The notes: generated by a model not told the origin, from the sequence alone. A stretch of DNA of 64,000 bases from an uncultured Piscinibacter sp. (GCF_937952055.1 NZ_CALFYO010000002.1:1-64000); one strand, 5' to 3'; shown: positions 50,950-60,399, numbered from the stretch's first letter. Made by a program: numbers and translations.

Positions 50950-52386
50950 ATGTCCGCACGAATCCTTGTCCGCAAGCTGGTCGCCGTCATCGTCGCGTCC
51001 GCCGTGGCACTTGCGGCCCCGCTGAGCTACGCCGGGGATCTCAACGCCGAGGTGAACACCATGTTCAACAACCTGGGCGCCATCGGCAACTACACCGCGC
51101 CCGGTGCGTTCAAGGGTCAGACGTTCAACACCTACACCGGCGGCAACCTCTACCTGCGCTCGCCCAACAAGACCTACCAACTCGCCGCGATTCAGTTCCC
51201 CACGGCCAAGGGCGGCTGCGGCGGCATCGATCTCTTCGGCGGCTCGTTCTCGCACATCTCCGCCAACGAGTTCCGCAACATGCTCCGGAACATCACCTCA
51301 GCTCTGCCCGGAATCGCGTTTCAGCTCGCGCTGGAGGCTGTCTCGCCGCTGCTCGGCGGGCTGACCAAGTGGGCCAAGGGCCTGGAGACCTGGATCAACA
51401 ACGCGCGCATCAACTCCTGCGAAACCGCAACCGCGCTCGTGTCCTCCGCGGCCGAGGCGGTCGGCTACGACTCGCAGCGTGCCTGCGCAAAGCTGGCGAT
51501 GCAGATGGGCATGGAGAGTGACATCGACGCCGCCATGCGCCGCTGCGCGTCGGACAGCCCCTCGATCCTCGGCTCTGCACGGACAAGTGCCGACGCGAAC
51601 ATCGCCGCACAAGCGCCCTTTGTCGGCAACTTCACCTGGCGTGCCCTCAAGTCGATCGACACGCTGGACGATCCCGCCCGCGAACTCGTGATGAGCATCG
51701 TGGGTGCGGTGATCTTTCCGGCGGAGACAGCCAACCGCGATCCCGAGTACATCGGCCCGAGCATCACGACCGTCGCCCAGCTGCTGTACGGCCAATCCGA
51801 CGCCGCCGGCGGCAACATCAACCTCCAACTGCTCCGCTGCAACAACTACACCGACTGCGACACGGTGACGCGCGACAACACCTACGTGCACCAACCGCTG
51901 ACCAAAAAGGTGTCCGACATCATGCAGCTGATCTCGGACAACATCCGCACCCGCACGGCGATCCCAAACAACTCCGCGGCCGTCGGCTTCGTGAACAGCA
52001 CCAGCATCCCTGTGTGGCGCATGCTGTCGATCGGCAACACCATCCCAGGCTCGGGCCTCGCCGACATGATGATCGGCAACTACCGGGAGGTCATCGCTGC
52101 CGACTACGCGTTCACGTTTCTCAACCAGTTCGCGAACGTCGCGATCTCGGCCCTCACCAAGCAGCATCGTCTGAACGATGAACAGAGGAAGTTGGCACGA
52201 CAACAGCGCGAAGACGTTCAGAAGTTCATGAGCCTGCTCCAGCAAGAGCAGGCCACCCTGTACCGCAAGGTCACCGCCGTCTCCACCGTAGCCACCGACA
52301 TGGAACGCCTGGAGCGCAACCTCCGCTCGAGCATGTCACTGCACGCACTGGACATGCTCGGCTACTCCAGCCGCAGCACCAAGTAA
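50950..52386 (+). CDS. traH: TraH, conjugative pilus assembly protein
   Basis: 478 aa. A signal peptide (VASAVALAAPLSYAG) followed by TraH features: FNTYTGGNLYLRSPNK, GCGGIDLFGGSFSHIS and a C-terminal coiled coil (about 410-460). In F, TraH with TraF, TraU, TraW and TrbI forms an envelope complex for pilus extension and retraction. Start ATG follows GGAGGC. Confidence 0.95.
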   Translation: MSARILVRKLVAVIVASAVALAAPLSYAGDLNAEVNTMFNNLGAIGNYTAPGAFKGQTFNTYTGGNLYLRSPNKTYQLAAIQFPTAKGGCGGIDLFGGSFSHISANEFRNMLRNITSALPGIAFQLALEAVSPLLGGLTKWAKGLETWINNARINSCETATALVSSAAEAVGYDSQRACAKLAMQMGMESDIDAAMRRCASDSPSILGSARTSADANIAAQAPFVGNFTWRALKSIDTLDDPARELVMSIVGAVIFPAETANRDPEYIGPSITTVAQLLYGQSDAAGGNINLQLLRCNNYTDCDTVTRDNTYVHQPLTKKVSDIMQLISDNIRTRTAIPNNSAAVGFVNSTSIPVWRMLSIGNTIPGSGLADMMIGNYREVIAADYAFTFLNQFANVAISALTKQHRLNDEQRKLARQQREDVQKFMSLLQQEQATLYRKVTAVSTVATDMERLERNLRSSMSLHALDMLGYSSRSTK

Positions 52387-52414
52387 GCCCTGCGCAGGCA
52401 ACCGAGGCACAGTC

Positions 52415-55312
52415 ATGTGGGAAGTCTTCGCGTACCACAACAGCGAAGCGCTGGCAGGCATCTTCAACGCCATCGCTGCGATCATGGCCTCGGGCACCTA
52501 CATGAGTGCCATCGCCGCCGTGGCCTTCTGCGGCTTCGTCGTTGCGATGGTGGCCTACATGTTCCAGCCCGAGAAGCTGGTCGGCTGGCGCTGGCTCGTG
52601 TCCGTAGTGCTGATCTACGGCGTGCTCTTCGTCCCCCGCGTGACAGTCGCCGTGGTGGACAAGACCGGTGGCACCCCCAACCGCGTCATCGCGAACGTGC
52701 CGTTCGGCATGGCGGCGCTCGGTGGTCTGACCAGCACCATCGGCAACACGATCACCGAGCTCTTCGAGACGGCGTTCCAGACCTTGCCAGGACCCGCCTC
52801 CCTGCCCGGGGAACTGTCCTACCAGCAGAACGGCCTGATGTTCGGCAGCCGCCTGATTCAGGAGACGCGAAGCATTTCCATCCCGGATCCAGGGGTCCTG
52901 AACGACATCATCAACTTCGCCAACAACTGCACCGCCTACGACATCGCCGACGGCACGATCGCCGCTACCGCCTTCTCGACTTCGGACAACCTGTGGGCGG
53001 CGATGGCTGCCACCAATCCGGCGAGGTTCACCGTGATCACCGCTGGCGCGGGCGTGACCACGACGACCTGCGACGCTGCGTACGCATCCATCGCGGGCCG
53101 CCTGCCCGCACAGGTCAACGCGTTGACGGCGCGCCTCGGGCAGAAGCTGAACCCCGACCTCCCCGCAGCGGCCGCGCAGGCGGCCGTCCTAAATCAGATT
53201 CCCCAGGCCTACATCCGATCCCAGATCGCGGGCGCAGCTGCTACCGCAGCTGATCTGATCCGCCAGAACGCCATCGTTAACGCGATCAACGACGCTGGCG
53301 AGATGGGCTGCCAGCGCATCAACGACCCTGCCTGCATGATGCTGGCCACCGGGCGCGCGCAATCCGTCGCGGCGCAGAACGCGTCCTGGATCAACGGCGC
53401 CAAGATCTCGTCGCAGGCGCTTCCAGTGGTGCGCAACGTAGCGGAGGCGATGTGCTACGCAGTCTTCCCCCTCGTCGTGCTTCTGCTGTTCGTGTCGAGC
53501 GGGCGGACCACGATCATGATCCTTTCCGGCTATGCGATCGCATTGGTCTCGATCCAGCTCTGGCCGCCGCTGTTCGCGATCCTCAACTACATGGCGACGC
53601 TGTATGGCCAGATCGACCAGGCTGCGGCGGCCGAGATCGGCGGAGGCGTGAAGGCACTCTCGCTGCAGACAGCGTCTCCCATCTATTCGAACTCGATCTC
53701 CTCGCAGGCAGTCGTGTCGTACCTGATCATCGGCATCCCGATGCTCGCCTGGTCACTGGCCAACCGGATGGTCAACTTCGGCTCTGCCGTCATGGGTGGG
53801 CTGCAGGGCCTCCAGGCAGCTTCGATGTCCGGGAATGCGTCTGCGGCCGCGGCCACGGGCAATACCACCATGGGCAACGTCTCGATGGATCAGCGCACCA
53901 TCAGCCCCTCAACCTCAAACCCATGGGTCAGTCGCCAGCAGGATCTCGACGGCAACTGGGTCACGACAACGGCCAGTGGCGCACAGGCCACCTCCTACCT
54001 GCGCAATGAGAGCGCTACATCGCGCGTTGTGTCGTCACGCGTCACACAGTCGTCCGTTCAAGAGGCATCGAGGTCGGCCGAGGCGGCGCGAAGTGAAGCT
54101 GTCTCCGCCTCGAATGACCTCTCCTCGGTTCTCGTGGACACGATGTCGCGCGGCTCTAGCCGCTTCCGCTCCACTACCCGCGGAGATGGCCAGGCAGTGA
54201 GCACGAGTACGGACATTGGCTCGGCTGCGGATAGGCTGCGCAGCATTACCGAGTCTGTGGCGCGGACCACTGGTTTGAGCGCTCAGCAGGTCGCGAACAT
54301 CGCCTTCCAGCTCTCAGGTGGCGTCGGTGCGCCTGGCACTAGCCCACTGAGGGCGAACGCATCCGGCTCCGCCGGGAAGAGCTACACACGATCGCTGGAT
54401 GAAACCGAGCAGAAGGTGGCGAACGAGCTGGGGGCCGATCAACTTCGTGAGTTCAGGTCCTTCGCAGAGCGAGCTACGCGAGATCAGTCGCTTGTGCGCG
54501 CGCTTGGAAACGACCAGCGAGAAGGCGACGAACTTGCATCTCGCATGTCGACCGCGGTAGGTCGTTTGGAATCCACACAGTCGAGCTACGCTGAGCGGAG
54601 CGCGATCGCCGAGAGGTTGTCCAAGGCACATGAGACCGGCGAGGTGCTTTCCATCGACTTGGCGCAGTTGCCAGCCAACTCTGACTTCATCCAACGCTAC
54701 CAACGCCTGGCCAGCGAATACGGTTCTGACAGCCTCGCGCTCCAGGCGGCGATGGCCAGTGAGTTGGCATCGCGAGCGCTTCCCCCGACTCGAACAGCAT
54801 CCGGTTCGGCGTTGCCAACGACCTTCGACGACGTGAGGTCTATCGCGTCGACCAACAAGGATGACGCGATCTTCTCGCGCGATCGCGTCGTCGGCACCGA
54901 TGCGGCCAATGACCGCGCCATCGGCAAGAGGCTCAGCGGCGCGCCTCTGGTCGCACCACAGCCATCTGGAGCACTTGCCCAAGTGCAGAGCGATTTGCAA
55001 CGGCGTCGGACCGAAGATGAATCACGCGAGACTGCCGCAGCCACCTTTGACGACCGAAACGACATCGTCCGCAACCCCGACGGCACAGTTTCAACCAAGA
55101 GGTCTCAGCAACTTGGAAATCTTCGCCAACTACGTGACGACGCAGCAACGCTTGCAGAAAATGCTCGGGAGCTACTTGATGTCGGCCCTGATGCAGCTCT
55201 GCGAGAAGCAAACGAGGCCCGCGCGCGACAGGAGGCATCGGAGCGGTCGAGAGCAATTCAGGCGACTCCCGAGATTCCTCGAATGACCCCTAAGAGCGGG
55301 AAGCGAAATTGA
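52415..55312 (+). CDS. traG: TraG, mating pair stabilisation / entry exclusion protein
   Basis: 965 aa. The N-terminal half has several membrane helices (about 30-75, 345-385, 430-465) and the TraG_N features MWEVFAYHNSEALAGIFNAI and FCGFVVAMVAYMFQPEKL. The second half (about 490-965) is polar, Ser/Ala-rich and helical. In SXT and F the C-terminal half interacts with the exclusion factor of the recipient. From about 53.9 kb the base composition drops and codon choice relaxes, continuing into the next genes. Last gene of the tra operon. Confidence 0.9.
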   Translation: MWEVFAYHNSEALAGIFNAIAAIMASGTYMSAIAAVAFCGFVVAMVAYMFQPEKLVGWRWLVSVVLIYGVLFVPRVTVAVVDKTGGTPNRVIANVPFGMAALGGLTSTIGNTITELFETAFQTLPGPASLPGELSYQQNGLMFGSRLIQETRSISIPDPGVLNDIINFANNCTAYDIADGTIAATAFSTSDNLWAAMAATNPARFTVITAGAGVTTTTCDAAYASIAGRLPAQVNALTARLGQKLNPDLPAAAAQAAVLNQIPQAYIRSQIAGAAATAADLIRQNAIVNAINDAGEMGCQRINDPACMMLATGRAQSVAAQNASWINGAKISSQALPVVRNVAEAMCYAVFPLVVLLLFVSSGRTTIMILSGYAIALVSIQLWPPLFAILNYMATLYGQIDQAAAAEIGGGVKALSLQTASPIYSNSISSQAVVSYLIIGIPMLAWSLANRMVNFGSAVMGGLQGLQAASMSGNASAAAATGNTTMGNVSMDQRTISPSTSNPWVSRQQDLDGNWVTTTASGAQATSYLRNESATSRVVSSRVTQSSVQEASRSAEAARSEAVSASNDLSSVLVDTMSRGSSRFRSTTRGDGQAVSTSTDIGSAADRLRSITESVARTTGLSAQQVANIAFQLSGGVGAPGTSPLRANASGSAGKSYTRSLDETEQKVANELGADQLREFRSFAERATRDQSLVRALGNDQREGDELASRMSTAVGRLESTQSSYAERSAIAERLSKAHETGEVLSIDLAQLPANSDFIQRYQRLASEYGSDSLALQAAMASELASRALPPTRTASGSALPTTFDDVRSIASTNKDDAIFSRDRVVGTDAANDRAIGKRLSGAPLVAPQPSGALAQVQSDLQRRRTEDESRETAAATFDDRNDIVRNPDGTVSTKRSQQLGNLRQLRDDAATLAENARELLDVGPDAALREANEARARQEASERSRAIQATPEIPRMTPKSGKRN

Positions 55313-55334
55313 GGTTGGTGCAACGTGCAACTAC

Positions 55335-55619
55335 TCAATAGCGCCCATGCGCGCCTGGTGTTGGATGATTCTCAACATCCAGCACATCGCCGGGATATCG
55401 ATGAACACCGAGTTGGTCCGTGAAAGGGTTTCGCACGTCGACCTTTGGTGATTCAACGACCACGTCCGCACGCCGCGCAAGCAAGACCAGCAGCCCTGCA
55501 ATGCCGCCGAACATCAGCCAGAAAAAGCCGATGACGAACGCGCCTCGATCGCTGACAGTAGCCGCAGCCAGCGCTCCGACTACGCCAAACGTCCACGCCG
55601 CCATCTTGAACCGTGCCAT
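55335..55619 (-). CDS. Small inner-membrane hypothetical protein
   Basis: 94 aa with two hydrophobic helices (AAWTFGVVGALAAATV and FVIGFFWLMFGGIAGLLVLL) and a polar tail. It converges on traG. A start at 55619 (MARFKMAA) is preferred to 55682. A small membrane protein next to traG is where entry exclusion (Eex) genes lie in SXT-like elements, but this one is on the opposite strand, so that role is only a guess. Confidence 0.55.
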   Translation of the reverse strand: MARFKMAAWTFGVVGALAAATVSDRGAFVIGFFWLMFGGIAGLLVLLARRADVVVESPKVDVRNPFTDQLGVHRYPGDVLDVENHPTPGAHGRY

Positions 55620-55716
55620 GACACCGCGCCCTGGATGAAACAATCTGCGACAGCGTGCGACCTGTCGACCAGATGACTTCATATACTAGCTTCGGCATGT
55701 GGTCAAGGGAGCGTCT

Positions 55717-56331
55717 ATGAGTCCCACGCGTACCCTCCTGCTCTGCGGATCGCTGGCGCTCTTTGCCAACGTCATCCCTACCCAGCAAGCGCTGGCGGTC
55801 GCCCTGCGGCCGAACAAGACGACCGATGACTCGGTGTGCGACCTCACGCACCACACCAACCTGTACTTGGGATCGAAGACGCTGGTTCCATCCGTCGCGC
55901 AAACCAAGGACAAGGTCGACGCGTACTTTCGCCTTGCCGGGGAGTTTGTCGCTGGCAAGTGCAAGAACGGGCAAATGTTGATGGTCCAGGGGGACTCGGC
56001 AAGCAACGTCGATATTCGGTCCCTCACGGAATTGGCAAATTCATCGTGCGCGGTCGCAGCTATATCGAGAACCGAGGTGACACTGTCACTTGGAGATCTC
56101 ACGTATCCTGGGTTCGAGCTTCGGTGCACGATCCTCAAGCACGCAGAACTCGTAGACAAACTGAATTCGCTTGAGCGAGCTGACCCGATGGAATCGCTGA
56201 AGACTCGACTGGCCGCTGCAGCACAGCAGGGCGATCGAGGTCCCTCGAGAACAGACTCCGGTTCCCAAGCGAAGAAGGACTGCGACAAGATGACCTTGTC
56301 GTCGATCCTTCAAGGCGGCTCCTGCAAATAG
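55717..56331 (+). CDS. Exported hypothetical protein downstream of traG
   Basis: 204 aa. Signal peptide (LLLCGSLALFANVIPTQQALA), four cysteines in the mature part (SVCDLTH, GKCKNGQM, SSCAVAA, LRCTILK) and a charged C-terminal tail. Not a family I recognise. AAGGGAG precedes the ATG at 55717. Lower GC and less biased codons than the tra genes mark it as variable. A possible exclusion or surface function follows only from position. Confidence 0.6.
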   Translation: MSPTRTLLLCGSLALFANVIPTQQALAVALRPNKTTDDSVCDLTHHTNLYLGSKTLVPSVAQTKDKVDAYFRLAGEFVAGKCKNGQMLMVQGDSASNVDIRSLTELANSSCAVAAISRTEVTLSLGDLTYPGFELRCTILKHAELVDKLNSLERADPMESLKTRLAAAAQQGDRGPSRTDSGSQAKKDCDKMTLSSILQGGSCK

Positions 56332-56377
56332 CGCTCGTGCGCCCAGGACGCGCTCCGCTCCAAATCGCAATTTCACC

Positions 56378-56417
56378 GGCGACTTTCGGGGGGGACTAGC
56401 ACCCGCCTTTCGAGTGG
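56378..56417 (+). promoter_or_regulatory. 40-bp box, copy E, upstream of the S49 peptidase gene
   Basis: GGCGACTTTC, seven Gs, then CACCCGCC and TTTCGAGTGG. It lies 64 bp before the ATG at 56482 and points toward it. TTTC recurs at columns 7-10 and 31-34, 24 bp apart. Confidence 0.75.
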
Positions 56418-56481
56418 AAGCCTCGGGCTCGTCGTTCTATCTTCTTGTCCTCGGCACAGGCCGTCCGGCAAGGAGAGCGCG

Positions 56482-57510
56482 ATGTCCACCCCAACCCCTA
56501 CCGAGCCCACGGTCCCGACCGCGCGGAACGGCGAGCCCACCACGTTCCCTTCGGTCGTGCTCGAGGTGCTCCGAGAGATGCGGGAGCAGCGCCAGTCCTT
56601 CGAGCGCTCGGCTGAACTGGCCGCCAAGGAACGAAAGGCCGAGCGCCGCTGGCGCAACCTGTTCCAGGCCATGTTCTTCGGCGCGCCGGTGCTGCTCGGT
56701 CTCTTGTACTTCCTGTTCTTCCTGAACTCCACCGGCTTTCGCTGGGGGCCATTCGGGAACGTCGTGGGCATCGTCCGCATCGAGGGCCCCATCGGCGCCA
56801 CGGAACGGGCCTCGGCCGAGAACATCATCCCGATCCTCGAGAAGGCTTTCGGCAATCCGAACGTGAAGGGCGTCGTGCTGCACATCGACAGCCCGGGCGG
56901 AGCGCCCGTGGAGGCCGAGCGCATATCGACAGCCATCAACGGGCTCAAGGCAAAGCACCGGAAGGAAGTTGTCGCGGTGATCAACAACCTCGGAGCGAGC
57001 GCTGCCTACATGGTCGCGCTGAACGCGGACAAGATCATCGCCGCGAAGTACTCGTTCGTCGGATCGATCGGCGCGATCATGGCCCCGTGGCAGTTGGACA
57101 AGGCCATCGCCAAGGTCGACGTCGCGCAGCGGGTCTACGCCTCCGGCAAGCTCAAGGCCTTCCTCAACCCGTTCACCCCGGTCAGTCCCGAGGTCGACCG
57201 GAAGGCCCAGCAACTCGTCGATCAAATGGGGGGCTTCTTCCTGGCCGAGGTGAAGGCCCGCCGGGGCCGGGCCCTGAAGTCGGGTGTCGACTTCGGCACT
57301 GGTGAGGTCTGGCCAGGCCCCGAGGCCAAGGAACTGGGTCTTGTCGACGGCGTGGCCACGGTGGATGACTTCGTGGCCACGCACTGGGGCATGAAGACCT
57401 ACGACTACGGGCCGAGCGCCGACTCGTCACCCTTCCTGACGCGCTCACTGCAAGACGCCATTGCCGGCGCGGTCAGGCGGCTAGCGCTGAGCGGCCCCGC
57501 GGTTCAGTAG
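56482..57510 (+). CDS. S49-family (SppA-like) membrane peptidase
   Basis: 342 aa. A cytoplasmic N-terminus, one membrane helix (about 63-82: FFGAPVLLGLLYFLFFL), then a ClpP-like S49 domain. S173 (NNLGASAAYMVAL) is the expected nucleophile and K223 (YASGKLKAF) the general base. SppA degrades leftover signal peptides; SXT-like ICEs also carry S49 peptidases. Single-gene unit behind copy E of the box, so it is probably induced with transfer. Confidence 0.85.
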   Translation: MSTPTPTEPTVPTARNGEPTTFPSVVLEVLREMREQRQSFERSAELAAKERKAERRWRNLFQAMFFGAPVLLGLLYFLFFLNSTGFRWGPFGNVVGIVRIEGPIGATERASAENIIPILEKAFGNPNVKGVVLHIDSPGGAPVEAERISTAINGLKAKHRKEVVAVINNLGASAAYMVALNADKIIAAKYSFVGSIGAIMAPWQLDKAIAKVDVAQRVYASGKLKAFLNPFTPVSPEVDRKAQQLVDQMGGFFLAEVKARRGRALKSGVDFGTGEVWPGPEAKELGLVDGVATVDDFVATHWGMKTYDYGPSADSSPFLTRSLQDAIAGAVRRLALSGPAVQ

Positions 57511-57531
57511 GACCGCCAGTTCGTCCGATAG

Positions 57532-57831
57532 TCAGTCCGACGACTGAGGTCGTACCGTCAGGTCCCAGAGGGACCCCTGCCACTTCGAGATCCTGCCCTC
57601 AGCTTCGCACTTGGGGCACTTCCAAACAACGGCATCATCCGCGGCCCGCACCGCGGTGACCGGACCCTTCTTGCACTTGAAGCACGTCGGTGCCGCCAGC
57701 GAGGCATCCGATTCGTCCGTGGCGTGGGCGACGACATCGACGAGAAACTGGGCCATCGCGCGCGCAGCGCCCTTGATCGGCGCGATCGCGCCGGACCCAT
57801 CGAGGAAGTGTGTGAGGTCGGTGATGTACAT
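57532..57831 (-). CDS. Small zinc-ribbon hypothetical protein
   Basis: 99 aa. Two CxxC pairs (CFKCKKG and WKCPKCEAEG) form a likely zinc ribbon in the C-terminal half; the N-terminus is helical (IKGAARAMAQFLVDVVAHAT). Start MYITDLTH at 57831. It lies downstream of the Cas4-like gene, 146 bp away on the same strand. Function unknown. Confidence 0.65.
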   Translation of the reverse strand: MYITDLTHFLDGSGAIAPIKGAARAMAQFLVDVVAHATDESDASLAAPTCFKCKKGPVTAVRAADDAVVWKCPKCEAEGRISKWQGSLWDLTVRPQSSD

Positions 57832-57977
57832 CGAAGTCTCGGAAGTGCGCCAAGTCTAGCCAGCCCAGTGGTCGCTTCCCTCTGCCTTGGCAGTCAGGGC
57901 CAGGCCGGCCTTGGCGGTGTAGGCGATTCGGGACCTGCCCGCACCACGCCGCCGTGCGACCGCCAAGCGCCTGGCCG

Positions 57978-58526
57978 CTACTGCCGGTCGCCGAAGGTGC
58001 TTTGGCAGACGGCCCGATGCCCGCAGGTGTCGCACGCCTTCCGGCGCGCCGTCGGCGATGGCGCATGGCCCTGGCCGCGCCTCAGCTCGAGCAGCCTGCG
58101 GCGCATCGCCAGGACCTCGTTTTCGTCGAACAGGTCCACGCGGATCGCCCGAGGTTGTCCCTGGCCATGCTGTTTGACCGCCACGTAGGCCACCGAAGAA
58201 ACGCGCTCGCCGGTCTCCTCTTGCAGAACCAGGCGCTGCACCGAGAGCTCGATGGCATCCGAGGCGTGCGCCGCGTAGTAGCCGCGGGTCTTCAGTTCCA
58301 CCAAGTGGAGTTCGCCGCCTTGGCGATACGCGCGGTCGAGCCGGGCCACCAGACCAAGGCGCTTGGACTCGAACCGCTTCTCGGCGAACGCCAGCTCACC
58401 GTCGGCGATCTCGCGCGGCAACCAGCCCTCGTCCGGCCGATCCCGCTGACTCTTGAGCCAGCTGTATGCCGCTGCGAAGAGCAGCAGCCCCAGCAAGAGC
58501 AGCGCGCCTGCGCCGGCGTCGCTCAT
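57978..58526 (-). CDS. Cas4-like PD-(D/E)XK nuclease core, membrane-anchored
   Basis: 182 aa. A short N-terminal membrane helix (GALLLLGLLLFAAAYSWL), then a nuclease core: Asp in LVARLDRAYRQ, the ExK motif in LHLVELKTRGYYAAHASD, and a QRLVLQEETGE helix. It ends with a Cys cluster (ACDTCGHRAVCQS) like the C-terminal half of Cas4's iron-sulfur site. No CRISPR genes are nearby. It overlaps the upstream 58523 gene by 4 bp; together they resemble a split Cas4. Confidence 0.75.
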   Translation of the reverse strand: MSDAGAGALLLLGLLLFAAAYSWLKSQRDRPDEGWLPREIADGELAFAEKRFESKRLGLVARLDRAYRQGGELHLVELKTRGYYAAHASDAIELSVQRLVLQEETGERVSSVAYVAVKQHGQGQPRAIRVDLFDENEVLAMRRRLLELRRGQGHAPSPTARRKACDTCGHRAVCQSTFGDRQ

Positions 58527-58987
58527 CGTGCCAGCCTTCGCGCGACCGCCCGTGCGGCCATCCAGCCCGCCAGGACGAGTCCGAGCCTCACGGCCGAGAG
58601 CAGCGGCGGATGGCGGCTCAGCAGTTCACACACCGCGGGCCCGAGGCGGTAGTACGTCGCGATGAGTCGCCGGCCTGGGGCGGTGCGGCGCAGGTAGAGG
58701 TCCCGGAACGCCCGCAGCGCACTGGTCTCGGCGCACTCGCCAAGCGCCAGGGTCGCGACGAAGCACCGGCCCTTCCGCTCGCTTGCTCGCGCGATGGCCA
58801 AGCTGTCCTTGTAGAACTGGTCGTGCGCCACGTTCCCACGATCCTGCGCCACGAGTTGCTCCGGCGACCGCTTCGCACCGTAGCGCCAGTCGAAGTGAGC
58901 CACGCGCTCGCAGTAGCCGAGCTGCGCCAGTTCGCTGGCACTCACCAGATCTCGATCAGTCCTTCTCATCCACTTCCCCGAACGCAT
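58523..58987 (-). CDS. Cas4 N-terminal-like protein with CFI-box region
   Basis: 154 aa. Residues about 15-55 (VSASELAQLGYCERVAHFDW, then GNVAHDQFY) look like the Cas4 N-terminal Cys segment. The next part (RCFVATLALGECAETSALRA, FRDLYLRRTAPGRRLIATYY) matches the CFI-box-CTERM motif as I recall it. A membrane helix ends the protein. It lacks a nuclease core, which is in the next gene. An ATG at 58969 is an alternative start. Confidence 0.65.
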   Translation of the reverse strand: MRSGKWMRRTDRDLVSASELAQLGYCERVAHFDWRYGAKRSPEQLVAQDRGNVAHDQFYKDSLAIARASERKGRCFVATLALGECAETSALRAFRDLYLRRTAPGRRLIATYYRLGPAVCELLSRHPPLLSAVRLGLVLAGWMAARAVARRLAR

Positions 58988-59285
58988 CGGTCATCTCGGC
59001 GATGCTCTGGCCAACGATGGCGCCGCGGGGCGGCGCCAGCGGTACAGCGGCTGTCTGCCCCAGCGGCCTCAGCGACATCGAGATCGGCGGCGCTGCGTGG
59101 CCCCGGCTCGAGGTCGCCACGCCACCAAGGCGCCCATGTTCGACCAGCAGCCCGACTCCGGCCAGACCAAGAAGCCGCTTCACTCGCCTTCGAGCAGCGG
59201 TCATCCCGATGAGTTCGCGATGGAGCTCGGGGCACTCTTCCGCGCTGATGGTCACCTGCATCACGATTTTCGGTTGGGCTCCCAT
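58956..59285 (-). CDS. ParR-like candidate (ribbon-helix-helix N-terminus)
   Basis: 109 aa. The first 55 residues (KIVMQVTISAEECPELHREL, GMTAARRRVKRLLGLAGVGL) fit a beta strand followed by two helices, as in ribbon-helix-helix proteins. The rest is disordered and Pro-rich with an acidic tail (AEMTDAFGEVDEKD). It starts 6 bp after parM, the position of parR in actin-type partition loci. ParR bridges a centromere-like site to ParM filaments. Inferred from fold and position. Confidence 0.55.
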   Translation of the reverse strand: MGAQPKIVMQVTISAEECPELHRELIGMTAARRRVKRLLGLAGVGLLVEHGRLGGVATSSRGHAAPPISMSLRPLGQTAAVPLAPPRGAIVGQSIAEMTDAFGEVDEKD

Positions 59286-59291
59286 GGCTGG

Positions 59292-60335
59292 CTACGCTCC
59301 GATCTGAGCCACTTCGACTCGGGCCGGCGCCGTGGCGAACAACTGTGGGTTCTCACGCACGTACTGCTCGCCCATCAGCTGGAAGCCCTTCACGTTCGCA
59401 TAGAGGGGTTCGTCCACCTCACTGATGGCGATCTCGGGGAACTTCCGCCGAATCGATGCGCGGTACAGATGCATCCCGCCACCCACCACCACGATGTGCT
59501 CCAGGTCGTCTGTCGCGCCCAGCTTGCCATGGAGCATCGAGACGGCTTGGTCGGCGATCTTCTCGATCGTGTTGTCGAACTTCTTGAGGTCAACGCTCCG
59601 CTTGTAGGCGCGCAGGGGCTTGCGGCTCCTCAGTGCCCTGTCGATCGCCTCAAGGTTCAGGTAGCCCCTGCCAGTCTCGCTCGCGATCGCGGCGGCAATC
59701 TTGAGCAGTATGTCGTGCACCCCACGGTTCACCGAGTCGCTCATCTTGCCAACCACCTTGCTGTCCAGCGTCACCAGCCAGTCGAAGGTGCGCGAGCCGG
59801 CGTCGATGACCAAGGTTCTGCCATTCCGGAGCTTTGCGTTCGCCTGATCACCGAAGACGGCATACATGGCCCCCTGCGGCTGCGCCACGACCAACACCCG
59901 TTTGACCTCGACCGTGCGATTGCGGCCCACCTCGAATTTGCCCGTCATCGCTTTCTGCAGGTCCGCCCTGCGGCGCATGTAGTCCACCACCGGCAGTCCG
60001 AGCACCAGCAGGTCGACCCTGTCGACCTTCATGAAGTGAAGGGCCCCAGCCGTGAACGCCCTGTACTCGGGGGTGCGCATGTAGTCGTCGTGATGATTCC
60101 GGCCCACGAAGCCGTCGGCTGCAAGCGCAACGTCGGGCCCCACCTCGTACCACATGCCGCCCACTGGCACGCAGACCGTCTTGCGCTTGCTGCCGAGCGC
60201 ATCGTTCGAGTTGTCATGCGCACTGTCATAGGCGATCGAGGCGAAGTGCGCGCATTCGACCCTTCCGCCTTGCGCGGCCAGCACGTACTTGGTATTCCCG
60301 AAACCCACATCGATGGCTCTGACGATTGCTTCCAT
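59292..60335 (-). CDS. parM: ParM/StbA-like actin-type segregation ATPase
   Basis: 347 aa. Actin-like ATPase pattern: phosphate-1 IVRAIDVGFGNTKYVLA, phosphate-2 RTLVIDAGSRTFDWLVT and adenosine motif HIVVVGGGMHLYRASI. ParM filaments push plasmid copies apart. On an ICE it would stabilise the excised circle; SXT elements carry a comparable system. The ATG at 60335 (MEAIVRAI) is preferred to the longer frame. Copy F of the 40-bp box lies 64 bp upstream, so segregation is probably induced with excision and transfer. Confidence 0.85.
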   Translation of the reverse strand: MEAIVRAIDVGFGNTKYVLAAQGGRVECAHFASIAYDSAHDNSNDALGSKRKTVCVPVGGMWYEVGPDVALAADGFVGRNHHDDYMRTPEYRAFTAGALHFMKVDRVDLLVLGLPVVDYMRRRADLQKAMTGKFEVGRNRTVEVKRVLVVAQPQGAMYAVFGDQANAKLRNGRTLVIDAGSRTFDWLVTLDSKVVGKMSDSVNRGVHDILLKIAAAIASETGRGYLNLEAIDRALRSRKPLRAYKRSVDLKKFDNTIEKIADQAVSMLHGKLGATDDLEHIVVVGGGMHLYRASIRRKFPEIAISEVDEPLYANVKGFQLMGEQYVRENPQLFATAPARVEVAQIGA

Positions 60336-60399
60336 GGACGTTGCTCTCCGCATTGCGTTGACCGATGGCGACAGCATCGCCAAGAGTCCACGCGCCGCC

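Noticed and set aside
57978..58987. Part of a CRISPR-Cas locus, because of Cas4-like genes
   Set aside because: No repeats with spacers and no other cas genes in the window; Cas4-like nucleases are common on mobile elements.
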